From the NCBI GenBank assembly GCA_965229645.1, contig OZ245893.1, positions 2,914,001 through 2,978,000 of the forward strand: a DNA stretch of 64,000 nt, given 5' to 3'. The number at the start of each line of letters is the position of its first letter. Position 1 is the stretch's first letter. A model generated the notes under the pieces. The model was not told where the DNA came from. It was given only the letters and a program-made list of their open reading frames with translations, and made no database searches. Origin of the DNA: CAXQZM01 sp965229645. GTDB lineage: Bacteria; Pseudomonadota; Alphaproteobacteria; UBA7985. A program made the position numbers and the translations under genes. This document shows, in pieces, positions 16,770-25,160 of this stretch.

Positions 16770-17776
16770 ACTGGTGAGGGCGGGGCCTTAGCTTCCTGCG
16801 TGAGGTGAGTCAACCAATGGCGAGTGCTCCACAGGGCTATGGCATGTGAGCCTCTTTGCTGTCCTGATCGTATCGAGCATGACTTCGTCGCGCTATCCTG
16901 CGCGATGCGAAGCGAAGTCGCAGAATCCAGCACGGATCGGTGGCAGGAAGCACAAACGGAGCGACAACCTTGCGCCGTGCTAAACGATTCCCAACAAGCA
17001 CACCTTCATAGGAAGGCGCGGACATAGGGGTCACTTAATTTTTCCGCTCGCCTTATTTCAGCCTTCCGCTGGTATTGGGGGCAGGCAAGTTTTGGTGCCC
17101 ACGTTGGCCGATTTGAACGGCCAGCGCGCGCGCGCCTGGGCTTTTGCTCAGGGCCTTATGTCCTGCGGCGTAGAGCGGCGCGAGCGATGGGCGTTGCAAA
17201 AACTGATTCAATCCTTCCGATACGCCCAAACGGGACAGGGTGTCGGCCCAGCGCGCGCGACCATAGACGGCAGCGGCCTCTGGGCCAGGGCCACACCGTG
17301 CCACGGCCCGCTGCACCGCGGCGACGTCGCTCAGCGATAGGTTCATGCCTTGCGCCAGCAGCGGCGGCAGGACATGGGCCGCTTCGGCGAGCAAGACAAA
17401 GGGACCTTGGGAAAATTGGCGGGCGAGGCCTGGGCGCACGGGAAAATCAGCGCGCGCCTCGATGCTGTGCAGGTCCCCCAAGATCCCCTGCGAAGCGATC
17501 TGAACGCGGCGCAGAAAGGCCTCCGCGTCCAGTCCTTTCAGCGTTTCGGCCAAGGCCGCACGCTGGCACCAGACCAGCGCCGATGCGTGCCCATCCCCAG
17601 GCAAGGGGACGAATGTCATGGGGCCAGCCGCGCGGTGAAACTCGCTTGAGATGCCTTCGTGGCGCTGCCCATGGCGCAAACGCGCCGTCAGCGCCGTTTG
17701 CCCCGCCGACAGGTCCCGCCAGCCGACGCCAAGCAGGGCCCGCACGGGCGAGGCGCGCCCGTCGGCAAGCGCGCAG
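16683..17776. repeat. 1094-bp direct repeat, right copy
   Basis: Counterpart of 7944-9037. On its right the sequence continues smoothly into the rest of ubiH, so this side represents the original chromosome at the ubiH end. On its left it meets island DNA exactly at the tRNA CCA. Recombination between the copies would remove 8739 bp and leave one tRNA and one complete ubiH. Confidence 0.92.
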
Positions 17777-18267
17777 AGGCGGGCGGTCAGCACGGTTCCA
17801 GCGTCCAAGCGCAAACAAGCCCGCGCGTTCCTGCCCGCCCCCGTGTACCAGGCACGGACCACCGACCGCTGCCAGTACGTCTCGACCTGGCCGTCCAAGG
17901 CCCGCTCGAGCGCCGTGGCCAAAAGGCGGTTGGGCACGTTGTAGGCCAGGGGCTGCCCTCCTGGTCCTTCAAAGACGAGCGGTGCGGGCCGATCGCGCGC
18001 GGGCCCCTGATCGTTGATCAGGCGCATGGCCTGGAGCGGCTGGGCCTGATCACGGATCGGCGCTAGGACGCCCAGGGAGTCCAAAAAGGCCAGGCTTTCG
18101 GGCAAGAGCGCCGTCGTGCGCGAGTCCAGGCCCGCAGCGATCCCAGGGCGCGCGTCGATCAGCGCAACGCGCAAACCTGCCTGCACGCCCGCAAGCGCCA
18201 GACTTGCCCCTGGGATGCCGGCGCCCGATATGATCAAGTCATAGACGTTTTGTTGGGTTTGGGACAT
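17053..18267 (-). CDS. UbiH/Coq6-family FAD-dependent hydroxylase
   Basis: A flavoprotein monooxygenase of 404 residues, probably for ring hydroxylation in ubiquinone synthesis. The FAD-binding GAGIPGASLALAG is near residues 14-26, DSRTTAL follows at 48-54, and the late LLAEAAHVLPPLLAQGMNLSLSD is the family GD-type motif, here with Glu where Gly-Asp is usual. The ATG at 18267 gives the normal N-terminus. Which ring carbon it modifies is not decidable. Its ATG overlaps the ATG of the divergent gene (CATG). Confidence 0.85.
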   Translation of the reverse strand: MSQTQQNVYDLIISGAGIPGASLALAGVQAGLRVALIDARPGIAAGLDSRTTALLPESLAFLDSLGVLAPIRDQAQPLQAMRLINDQGPARDRPAPLVFEGPGGQPLAYNVPNRLLATALERALDGQVETYWQRSVVRAWYTGAGRNARACLRLDAGTVLTARLCALADGRASPVRALLGVGWRDLSAGQTALTARLRHGQRHEGISSEFHRAAGPMTFVPLPGDGHASALVWCQRAALAETLKGLDAEAFLRRVQIASQGILGDLHSIEARADFPVRPGLARQFSQGPFVLLAEAAHVLPPLLAQGMNLSLSDVAAVQRAVARCGPGPEAAAVYGRARWADTLSRLGVSEGLNQFLQRPSLAPLYAAGHKALSKSPGARALAVQIGQRGHQNLPAPNTSGRLK

Positions 18268-18754
18268 GCGGATGATTTTTCTATTGGCGCTTCTTATATC
18301 GGCCAGCGTACTGCTGCTCGCAAGGGTGAACAACTGGCACCTTCTGGCCTTTGTGCTGCCCGATACGGGCCTACGGCCCCTGACCTTGGCGCAAGTCCAG
18401 CGAAGTTCCACGCCCAACGATGCCCTCTATGCTGATCACCTTGAGGTAGCGGTTGACGGCCCCGCCTTTGCAACGACCCTCGACCTTGCGGCTGCGCGCG
18501 CTGCCCTGCTGGCCCAGGCGACGACCCTCGGCGCGGAGTTGAGGGAAGAAAGCGACACCGCGCTGTTTTTCGTCTGGCGAACACCGACCTTTGGGTTCCC
18601 CAACGGCGCTTACGTTTATTTAAGCGCGGGCGCGGCAGGAACGCGCGTCGCCCTCTACGGCCGCTCGCTCTACGGCACCTACGATTTTGGCGCAAATAGG
18701 GCTTTTTTGACTCAGTTGGCGCGGTCCGTCACGGCGTCCGCGTCGGGTTCGTAA
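18266..18754 (+). CDS. DUF1499-family protein
   Basis: A 162-residue protein with an N-terminal membrane segment. The C-terminal part, ALFFVWRTPTFGFPNGAYVYL to RVALYGRSLYGTYDFGANRAFL, matches the DUF1499 pattern, whose function is unknown. ATG at 18266 or 18272 are both possible; the second removes two residues. It is divergent from ubiH and overlaps the end of the vanW-like gene tail to tail by about 43 bases. Confidence 0.72.
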   Translation: MRMIFLLALLISASVLLLARVNNWHLLAFVLPDTGLRPLTLAQVQRSSTPNDALYADHLEVAVDGPAFATTLDLAAARAALLAQATTLGAELREESDTALFFVWRTPTFGFPNGAYVYLSAGAAGTRVALYGRSLYGTYDFGANRAFLTQLARSVTASASGS

Positions 18755-19473
18755 GTCAAGAGGGCGTTGTTTTCGACCAGGAAGGTCCGCTGGTCGCCCT
18801 GCACGCGCCACAGCCGATTGTGGCGGGTAAAGCGACGATTGCCATGGTCAACCAACCGATAGTCGCTTTCCTCAATGCGGATCGGAACCCCCGACGGCGC
18901 TTCGCTGAGCAAGGCCCCGCACAGATGCGTCGGGCTCAACCAAAGGCGGATCTGCACGCTATGGAGGCCCGCGTTCTTGAGGCGCAGATCACGGTGCTGC
19001 GCAAGCACAGTTGCGCCGCTGCCAAAGGGCTGGGTTCGGCTAACATCTGGAAACAAGTCGTAGGCATGGCGCCACCGCTCAACGATCTCAAAAGGCCCAT
19101 GCGCCGCCATCCAAAACAGCAGATTGCTGGCTTGCGATACCCCCCCGCCCATATGCCGTTGCAGGCGACCTTCCAGGCCCCCAAGCGCCAGGCAAAACCC
19201 CGCCTTGCGGGTCGGACGACCCACGAGCCGCCAGAACGAAAGCGCTTCCCCTGGCCCTATCAGCACGCCGTCCAGCGCCTCGGTCGCACGGCGCAGGTTG
19301 ACCAATTTGGCAACCAAGTCCCGCCGCCCAAGCCCCGACAGCGGGCGAAACAAGGGGGTCTGGTGACAAAACAAGGTATGCGGCAAATCCCGAACCTGCC
19401 GCGCGCGGGCATAAATTTGCCGATCGAGCAAATTCGCAGCACGGCATCGTGCATTGGGCAAAACAAGGGCCAT
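18712..19473 (-). CDS. VanW-family protein
   Basis: A 253-residue protein with the VanW core: KLVNLRRATEALDGVLIGPGEALSFWRLVG and GFCLALGGLEGRLQRHMGGGVSQASNLLFW. VanW is named from a vancomycin-resistance cluster, but its activity is not established and homologs are common in bacteria with no such resistance. There is no other van gene here, so no resistance role is suggested. Confidence 0.8.
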   Translation of the reverse strand: MALVLPNARCRAANLLDRQIYARARQVRDLPHTLFCHQTPLFRPLSGLGRRDLVAKLVNLRRATEALDGVLIGPGEALSFWRLVGRPTRKAGFCLALGGLEGRLQRHMGGGVSQASNLLFWMAAHGPFEIVERWRHAYDLFPDVSRTQPFGSGATVLAQHRDLRLKNAGLHSVQIRLWLSPTHLCGALLSEAPSGVPIRIEESDYRLVDHGNRRFTRHNRLWRVQGDQRTFLVENNALLTYEPDADAVTDRAN

Positions 19474-19592
19474 GGCAAGCCTCTAAGGCGTCGCACGCGC
19501 GCGCGAAACCCACGGCGGAAATTTTCCCTATGCTCAGTTGACCACCAGCCAAATCAAGACTAACGCCCAGGCGCTGGCAACAACCCAGCGTT

Positions 19593-19669
19593 GGCGGAGT
19601 AGCTCAGTTGGTTAGAGCAGCGGAATCATAATCCGCGTGTCGGGGGTTCAAGTCCCTCCTCCGCTACCA
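19593..19669 (+). tRNA. tRNA-Met(CAT), probably elongator
   Basis: A 77-nt tRNA with encoded CCA. The anticodon stem GCGGA/TCCGC holds loop ATCATAA (CAT). The D arm is GCTCAGTTGGTTAGAGC and the T arm GGGGGTTCAAGTCCC. It closely resembles alphaproteobacterial elongator tRNA-Met; a lysidine-modified tRNA-Ile(CAT) is less likely. Its 3' end is the left boundary of island 2. Confidence 0.93.
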
Positions 19670-19670
19670 A
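19653..19670 (+). other. Island 2 left attachment site (tRNA-Met 3' end)
   Basis: TCCCTCCTCCGCTACCAA at the tRNA end recurs at 27350-27367 with one change. tRNA 3' ends are the usual targets of tyrosine integrases, and the DNA between the copies is AT-richer and carries mobile genes. Confidence 0.6.
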
Positions 19671-19905
19671 CGTGGTCAAGGGCTTAAGGACAGTGCCCAA
19701 TGCCGAACGCCTGCCCTAAATTCAGAAGGCATGAACCTTGCACGATCAAATTTCCTTTCCTTCGGAGGGGTGGCACGCGCGGCCTGATGGGGTGGTTTGT
19801 TTGAATTCGTTCAGATTTGATTTGATACGTGGGGGAAACGGCTTTCCCTCTATGCGGGCATCGGGGTCTTGGTACAAATTTTTGAATTTTCCCTTGTACC
19901 CTATC

Positions 19906-21114
19906 CTATTTCTTAGGTGAGCGCGTCGCGTCGATAAAATCAGCACTCGATGGATCGTAAACTTTCCCATCGATTTTGCCTAAACGTATCAATTCCACAG
20001 CTCGATCTATGGCGAACAGGGGAACCAGGAACCATTCGCGCGGCACAATGGGACGGTTTAGACGGTCCTTGATTTCGATTTCCAAACGCGTTTTGGCGAA
20101 AATGCGATGGATCAGGTTTTCCAGTTTGATTGGGTTGATTTTATAAATCCCATAGGTGGCGACGACTTCAACCCCTGCCATTAGGAACGTGGGCTGTAGA
20201 TGGGCGGTTGCGATCCTTTGTTCGATGGGGTTTGTGGTCACGCCAATCTTGTGAACCAGATCACGGTTTTCGCGAATGTAGGGGTCGTCTGACTTGCTGC
20301 GCAAAACATAAATCGTTCCGCTGGCGAGCTCGTTTTCGTCTGCCACGCCTGAGAACAGCGGGCCAGCGATAGGGTCGGTGATGCGCCGTCCCGCCTCATC
20401 AGCATTTAAGGCGCGTTGTAGGGACCGCATCAACAAATTGCTTTCAGTTCCGTTATCATAAATAACCCGTAGCCGCGCGTCGGTGCGCCCTTGGTTTGTC
20501 AATTTGACTTGGCCCTTTTCGGCAACATAGGAAACTTGACCGTTCACGATAAAGAAACGTCCTTGTTCGATTTCTGCCTTCAATTCAAAGGGCCGCGTCT
20601 CGCGTTTTCCAGTTCTCAAGTCATCGCGTACTTCGTCAAACAACGGTTTGAACTTTGCAAAGTCCGCGCAAGTTTGGCGGTTGGCCATTTCCTCTGGAGC
20701 ATTTTTTTCTGCATAGGGACGCACATGCTTGAGGTTTTGAATATCGGATGCTGGAGGGCTGGTGCCCAATTCGGCCAATAGGGTTGCATCATCCATGTCC
20801 TCCTCCTGCCTGTCTGTCCTCACGTCATTCTCATCCAATAGGCCCTGATGATCCATACCTTCGACAAGTTTGCGGCATTCCTGGCACTGTTTGATCTGGG
20901 CGAGGCGGACGGCATAGATTCGCTCAAAAATATCTGCCTCCTCTCGGTCTTGGGGCCGCCGTCCCTTGGCCTCAACAAAGCGCTGTATATCCTCAAAGCC
21001 CGCAATGGTGCGTTCTTCTTTAGGCGAGAGTTTGGCGTCCTTCTCTGGCGTTAGATCGACATCCAGCGCGGTCAGTGTGGCCAAATCGTCTTGAGTAATG
21101 CCCTGATCAGCCAT
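19906..21114 (-). CDS. GIY-YIG nuclease-family protein (T5orf172-like)
   Basis: A 402-residue protein with a C-terminal GIY-YIG-type domain: GTIYVLRS at 266-273, HKIGVTTNPIEQR at 288-300 and the conserved Glu in LENLIHRIF near 332. The N-terminal 260 residues are charged and contain CQEC (77-80), with no domain I can name. It lies 36 bases downstream of a degenerate helicase gene, and these two families are commonly paired in restriction-like loci. The nuclease gene itself looks intact. Confidence 0.72.
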   Translation of the reverse strand: MADQGITQDDLATLTALDVDLTPEKDAKLSPKEERTIAGFEDIQRFVEAKGRRPQDREEADIFERIYAVRLAQIKQCQECRKLVEGMDHQGLLDENDVRTDRQEEDMDDATLLAELGTSPPASDIQNLKHVRPYAEKNAPEEMANRQTCADFAKFKPLFDEVRDDLRTGKRETRPFELKAEIEQGRFFIVNGQVSYVAEKGQVKLTNQGRTDARLRVIYDNGTESNLLMRSLQRALNADEAGRRITDPIAGPLFSGVADENELASGTIYVLRSKSDDPYIRENRDLVHKIGVTTNPIEQRIATAHLQPTFLMAGVEVVATYGIYKINPIKLENLIHRIFAKTRLEIEIKDRLNRPIVPREWFLVPLFAIDRAVELIRLGKIDGKVYDPSSADFIDATRSPKK

Positions 21115-21150
21115 AGATCTCCTATTCCTCGCAGATCGGTTTCAAGAAGG

Positions 21151-22163
21151 TTAGACGGCCTTCACGGGGTCCGCTTGCGACGCGCTTTGTGCCATGCGGC
21201 TTAGGACTGCCACCCCCTCGGCCATTTTGACTTCCCACGGGTCGGAACTGGTTAAGGACGGCACACGGCCCCGCTCTTTTTTGAATGAAAGCGCCCGCTT
21301 GGCAAGAACCCGTGCCTCTTCTAAGGTCATTTTAACCTTCTTCGCGGATATGATCGCGGAGATTTGCTTCAAGCTATCTTCGCTCATGGTTTTGGATAGA
21401 ATGGAATAGGCCTCGCCAAAGGGATTGATGCTGTCGATTAGATCGATGTCGAGTTCCCGCACGTCCATGGCAAACTTGCGCACGCCATCGACGAAGGCGG
21501 TGTTTGCGCTGGGCTCTCCCATGCCTGGGATTTCTTGCATGCTTTGCTTTGCCTGCTGGGTAAAGGTTAGGGCGGCAATGGCCCGCTGGCGAACCGCCTC
21601 TTGGTCGTCTGCTTCTAGGTGAGGATATTTGTCGGCCACGATTTTTCCCATCGCCGCAACGGTGAGTTCCTCTGGCACGGTTTCTGGGTCAAACAGCCCG
21701 CGCTCAAGGGTTGGTTTGTCTTGAACGAAGGTGGCGACCAGTTCGTTCAAGTCTTCGCGACAAACCCGCTCCGCGTCTTCCGTCTTGGGTTGTTTTAAGC
21801 CTTTAATATCGATGGCCAAGCACCCCTGATCTGGATTGAAGCCCACGTTGTTCTTGCCTGGGTCAAAGCCTTCTGGGCCGTAGTCATAACCTGCGCGCGG
21901 CACGGAACTCAAAGACTTGGGCACAAATTCAAACTTGGGAATCAGTACCTGTTCCATCAGCAGGCTGGCGGCGATGGCTTTGAGTGTATCATTGACGGCT
22001 TCCGTCACCTTTTGTTCTGCGGCATCTGGTTCGGCGATCAAGTTGGTAAAGCGGGCGCGGGTCTTGCCTATGGCATCACGGGTGGCACGGCCAATGATTT
22101 GAACGACTTCGCTCAGCCTGGGGTGTCGTAACCTCTCAAAGAGCGGCTTGGTAAGGCCGTCAA
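21151..22163 (-). pseudogene. C-terminal fragment of a DEAD/DEAH-type helicase
   Basis: The frame carries the end of helicase motif VI (RLSEVVQIIGRATRD), then KTRARFTNLIAEPDAA and about 290 further residues. All upstream helicase motifs (Walker A, DEAH) are missing: similarity starts near 22163 and a stop precedes it in frame. A TTG at 22041 could start a 296-residue product, but the full gene has been truncated. It was probably the partner of the GIY-YIG gene. Confidence 0.68.
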
Positions 22164-22318
22164 CTTGCCTCCCCCTCCACTATGGTCGGGGAGGCCCCTG
22201 CGCATACAACAGTGCCTCAGCCTGAAGGCATGGGCAGTCGTCTCTTTGCGACTTACGAACTCCCCGATCACCACTGAAAGGTGGTGGTCATTTACCTTTT
22301 TGATTTGGAGTGAGTTCG

Positions 22319-23512
22319 ATGGAAAACTTGTCATCAATCGCCTTCGGCGTCGGTCTAGTTTTGTTTGTTTGGGGTGTGGTCAACCTCTTCCGCTCAGGCA
22401 AGCGTTTTCGCGGAGGCCTGATGCTTGTCTCAGGCTTTCTATTTTCTGGCTTTGCCGTGGGTGTCGAGGACACGGAGATCGCCCCATACTTGGGTGCGTG
22501 CTTAGTGGCTCTGACCTGGGCAGGGATAATGTTCTTTAAGCCTGGGCGACGCCTCACAGGTGGACTGTTGGGGCTTGGCGCAATTCTTGGCGCAACAGCC
22601 TTGGCGGGCGTGAACACCCTAAAACAAGAGGTACAGGCCAGAGAGGCGGGATTTGAAAGTTACGCGGAATACTCTGAAGACCTTCTACAAGCCGCCAGGC
22701 AGGAACAGGCGGAACGTGAAGCAGAAAGGCGCGCTGAAGCCCAGGCAGCTGCCGAACGTCTTGCCACACAGCGCGAAGAGGAGCGCCTTCAAGAAGAGAA
22801 GGACGCACGCTATCGCGCTGATCGCCTCAGCCAAGCCGCTGAAGTTCGCGCTTCCGCACTCCCTCACTACTGCGATGCACTCCGAGCCTGGGATGAGCTT
22901 AGCGCAAGCAGGACCGCAGAACAAAATCAGGTCATCGCCTTAAGCGATGAGTATTGGGCGATTGAAGAAGCCTATAGAACGCGAATTGACCAAGTTGGCA
23001 TGGATGCCTCACAAGCCGCTGGGATTGACGATGACCTGTTCACCGAACTGGCATTCATCGATGACTGGACCTCTCATTGCCGCGCTATCGACCTGGGACT
23101 TGTCGCCCTTCGTGATGAGCATGTAGGTACTATGACGCGAGAGGAGTTGGAGGCTGCCGCAGGATCAACCAACGCGTACTTCCTTTACGCTGTCGAGAAT
23201 AACATCGAAACCTTCTCCCAGTCTCGAAAGTATGATGGCGCATCTTGCTTGTTCGGATCTTTTGAAGGTGTTCCAATTGTGGGTTGTCAGCTTCTGGCAA
23301 ACAACGCACCATCAAGTGTCTGGTACAAGTTTGCGGTTGGCAAGGTTGACGGTTTTGTCACGGTTGCATCTCTTGACGGTGGAGATTTCCTGGAAGACAG
23401 TGGCCGCACCAGCCTGAGCAGCACCCTCCTCGGGGAAGTGGGTATTGGCGTTTGGGCAGGTGATCCAGCTATTCGGGGTTCAAAAACAAACGTACTTTTT
23501 CCATCCCAATGA
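22319..23512 (+). CDS. Unknown membrane protein with coiled coil
   Basis: I do not recognise this 397-residue protein. Residues 1-100 contain four predicted membrane helices in two short pairs. Residues 105-180 are rich in Glu, Arg, Ala and Gln (QEQAEREAERRAEAQAAAERL) and should form a coiled coil. The C-terminal 200 residues are soluble, with Cys at about 183, 250, 303 and 315. The ATG at 22319 follows TTGGAGTG; a GTG at 22310 is less likely. It lies in island 2 between a broken helicase and the M15-like gene, and a strong hairpin follows it. A defence or stress role is possible but is inferred only from the neighbourhood. Confidence 0.7.
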   Translation: MENLSSIAFGVGLVLFVWGVVNLFRSGKRFRGGLMLVSGFLFSGFAVGVEDTEIAPYLGACLVALTWAGIMFFKPGRRLTGGLLGLGAILGATALAGVNTLKQEVQAREAGFESYAEYSEDLLQAARQEQAEREAERRAEAQAAAERLATQREEERLQEEKDARYRADRLSQAAEVRASALPHYCDALRAWDELSASRTAEQNQVIALSDEYWAIEEAYRTRIDQVGMDASQAAGIDDDLFTELAFIDDWTSHCRAIDLGLVALRDEHVGTMTREELEAAAGSTNAYFLYAVENNIETFSQSRKYDGASCLFGSFEGVPIVGCQLLANNAPSSVWYKFAVGKVDGFVTVASLDGGDFLEDSGRTSLSSTLLGEVGIGVWAGDPAIRGSKTNVLFPSQ

Positions 23513-23569
23513 CAAAGCACAACTTTTAGTCACCGTTTAGAAAGGTTGGAGGTAGGAGGCCATGTAATC

Positions 23570-23615
23570 TGAACCTGGGTTCAATATCCAAAAAGAAAAT
23601 TTGAACCCAGGTTCA
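23570..23615 (+). terminator. Long inverted repeat, terminator-like
   Basis: GAACCTGGGTTCAA (23571-23584) pairs with TTGAACCCAGGTTC (23601-23614), a perfect 14-bp stem around a 16-base A-rich loop, followed by AATTTTTATTG. It is 58 bases after the membrane protein stop. Each arm is nearly self-complementary, so an operator function is also possible. Confidence 0.6.
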
Positions 23616-23656
23616 ATTTTTATTGATTTTTGACATAAAATCAGTTAGATAATTGC

Positions 23657-24289
23657 ATGAGAGTACCTAAAGCGACATTCTGGACTTTGGAGAATTTGGG
23701 CCAAGAACGCCTCTCCAAAAACTTCCAATTCCGACAGTTTCTTTATTCAGAAATCGCCATCGCATCAGGCATTTCCAACATGCCTGATGATCCTGAGCTT
23801 GCCATCGACGCTGGCCGCAAGTTGTGCGAGCATATCCTTGAGCCGATTTGCGAGATGTTCGGCCCCATCATCGTGCGTTCAGGTTATCGTTCCTGCGAGG
23901 TAAATGGCTTTGGTCATCGAAACCGATGGAAGGTCGGCTCGAACGAAAGCAACTACGCCTACCACATCTGGGACCGATACGACGCCTACGGCAACATGGG
24001 CGCGGCGGCCTGTATCATCGTTCCTGCATTCAACGCAGGCGAGACGCAGTTCAAGCATTGGCAAGATTTCGCTTGGTATCTGGATGAAAAGCTGGATCAC
24101 AACGGCATCGGCTTCTTCAAGCGAGATTTCGCCTTCAACATCGGCTGGGCCACGGACGGCGACCCGACGATCTACAGCACCCGTACCGACGGCTCCAATA
24201 CCTTGCGCAATACCAAGCGCTCAAAGGAAGAGCGGCAGGCCGCCAAGGACAACCCACACCCCCCGACCAGGCAGGGCGGTTTGGTCTGA
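23657..24289 (+). CDS. Peptidase M15-like protein (weak match)
   Basis: A 210-residue protein. ILEPICEMFGPIIVRSGYRSCEVN at about 58-81 resembles the N-terminal part of D-Ala-D-Ala peptidase M15 domains, which are common in phages, and AYHIWDRYDAYGN and CIIVPAFNAGE follow. The usual metal-binding His-Asp-His set is not evident in full, so enzymatic activity is doubtful. A worn copy of its last 95 residues lies at 9038-9321, in both cases directly before a res-like site and a resolvase. Its ATG lacks a strong ribosome-binding site. Confidence 0.65.
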   Translation: MRVPKATFWTLENLGQERLSKNFQFRQFLYSEIAIASGISNMPDDPELAIDAGRKLCEHILEPICEMFGPIIVRSGYRSCEVNGFGHRNRWKVGSNESNYAYHIWDRYDAYGNMGAAACIIVPAFNAGETQFKHWQDFAWYLDEKLDHNGIGFFKRDFAFNIGWATDGDPTIYSTRTDGSNTLRNTKRSKEERQAAKDNPHPPTRQGGLV

Positions 24290-24310
24290 TGACGCCCATC
24301 CTCTCAAACC

Positions 24311-24428
24311 GTGTCTCAATAGGGCGAGGTACTGAGAGACGGTCAGCCAAGCCTCCCTGGTGTCTCACATGGGTGGGTTCGAGCCTTAAGAGACAGAAGT
24401 CTCACAGGGTCATGACCCTTGAGAGACA
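24311..24428 (+). other. Putative res site, island 2
   Basis: The same arrangement as at 9343-9461: GTGTCTCA at 24311, CTGAGAGAC at 24332, TGTCTCA at 24361, AAGAGACA at 24388, AGTCTCA near 24398 and TTGAGAGAC at the end. Spacing agrees with the island 1 site although the bases between differ, which suggests that the half-sites themselves are under selection. Confidence 0.65.
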
Positions 24429-24461
24429 CTTCACCCCAAAAGCCGAAAGGACGCCCTGAAA

Positions 24462-25022
24462 ATGGACATTGGATACGCACGGACATCAACCGCCGATCAA
24501 GAGGCAGGCTTTGAGGCCCAACTCCGCGACCTAAGGACCGTCGGCGTTGAGAGGGTGTTTCAGGAAAAAGTCTCATCGGTTGCCAAACGCGAACAGCTCG
24601 AGGCAGCGCTAGACTTTGTTCGCGACGGCGATACCCTGGTCGTGACCAAGCTGGACCGTTTGGCTCGTTCGACCGCCGACCTACTCAAGTTCGTTGACCA
24701 CCTGCAATCCAAGAATGTCGGCCTGCGCATCTTGGACTTTGGCGGCGGGGAGATTGATACGAGCTCGCCCAACGGCAAACTGACCTTGACCATGTTCGCC
24801 ACCATGGCGCAGTTTGAGCGTGAGATCATGCTTGAACGCCAGCGCGAGGGCATCGCGAAGGCTAAAGCAGAGGGGCGCTACAAAGGCCGCAAGCCTGTGC
24901 CGCAAATTAAGGTGAAGCAAGTTTGTGTGTTGAGAAAGCAAGGCGTCAAGATCGCTGATATCGCGAAAAAACTTTCTTTAGGCCGATCTACTGTGTATAG
25001 GCTACTGCACGAAGCTCGCTAG
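24462..25022 (+). CDS. Serine recombinase (resolvase/invertase type), island 2
   Basis: A 186-residue resolvase with catalytic serine in YARTSTADQ and the same active-site residues as the island 1 protein. The first 142 residues are almost the same, although many codons differ, so both have been kept by selection. From residue 143 on, the sequence (KPVPQIKVKQVCVLRKQGVKI and a helix-turn-helix ending STVYRLLHEAR) is unrelated to its sister. The two may therefore recognise different sites. Confidence 0.92.
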   Translation: MDIGYARTSTADQEAGFEAQLRDLRTVGVERVFQEKVSSVAKREQLEAALDFVRDGDTLVVTKLDRLARSTADLLKFVDHLQSKNVGLRILDFGGGEIDTSSPNGKLTLTMFATMAQFEREIMLERQREGIAKAKAEGRYKGRKPVPQIKVKQVCVLRKQGVKIADIAKKLSLGRSTVYRLLHEAR

Positions 25023-25160
25023 TGGTCTTAGTTCAAGCTATATGAACAAAAAAAGTTATGGTTTTGTTTATGATCCTGAATTACAGGTTACCTAAGAGAG
25101 TTTATGTAAGGCAATCTGGTAAAGAATGGCAAATTAGGGAGGTGCAAATGATAAAGAAAT

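Noticed and set aside
18712..19473. Vancomycin resistance from the VanW-like gene
   Set aside because: No other van genes; VanW homologs are widespread without resistance.
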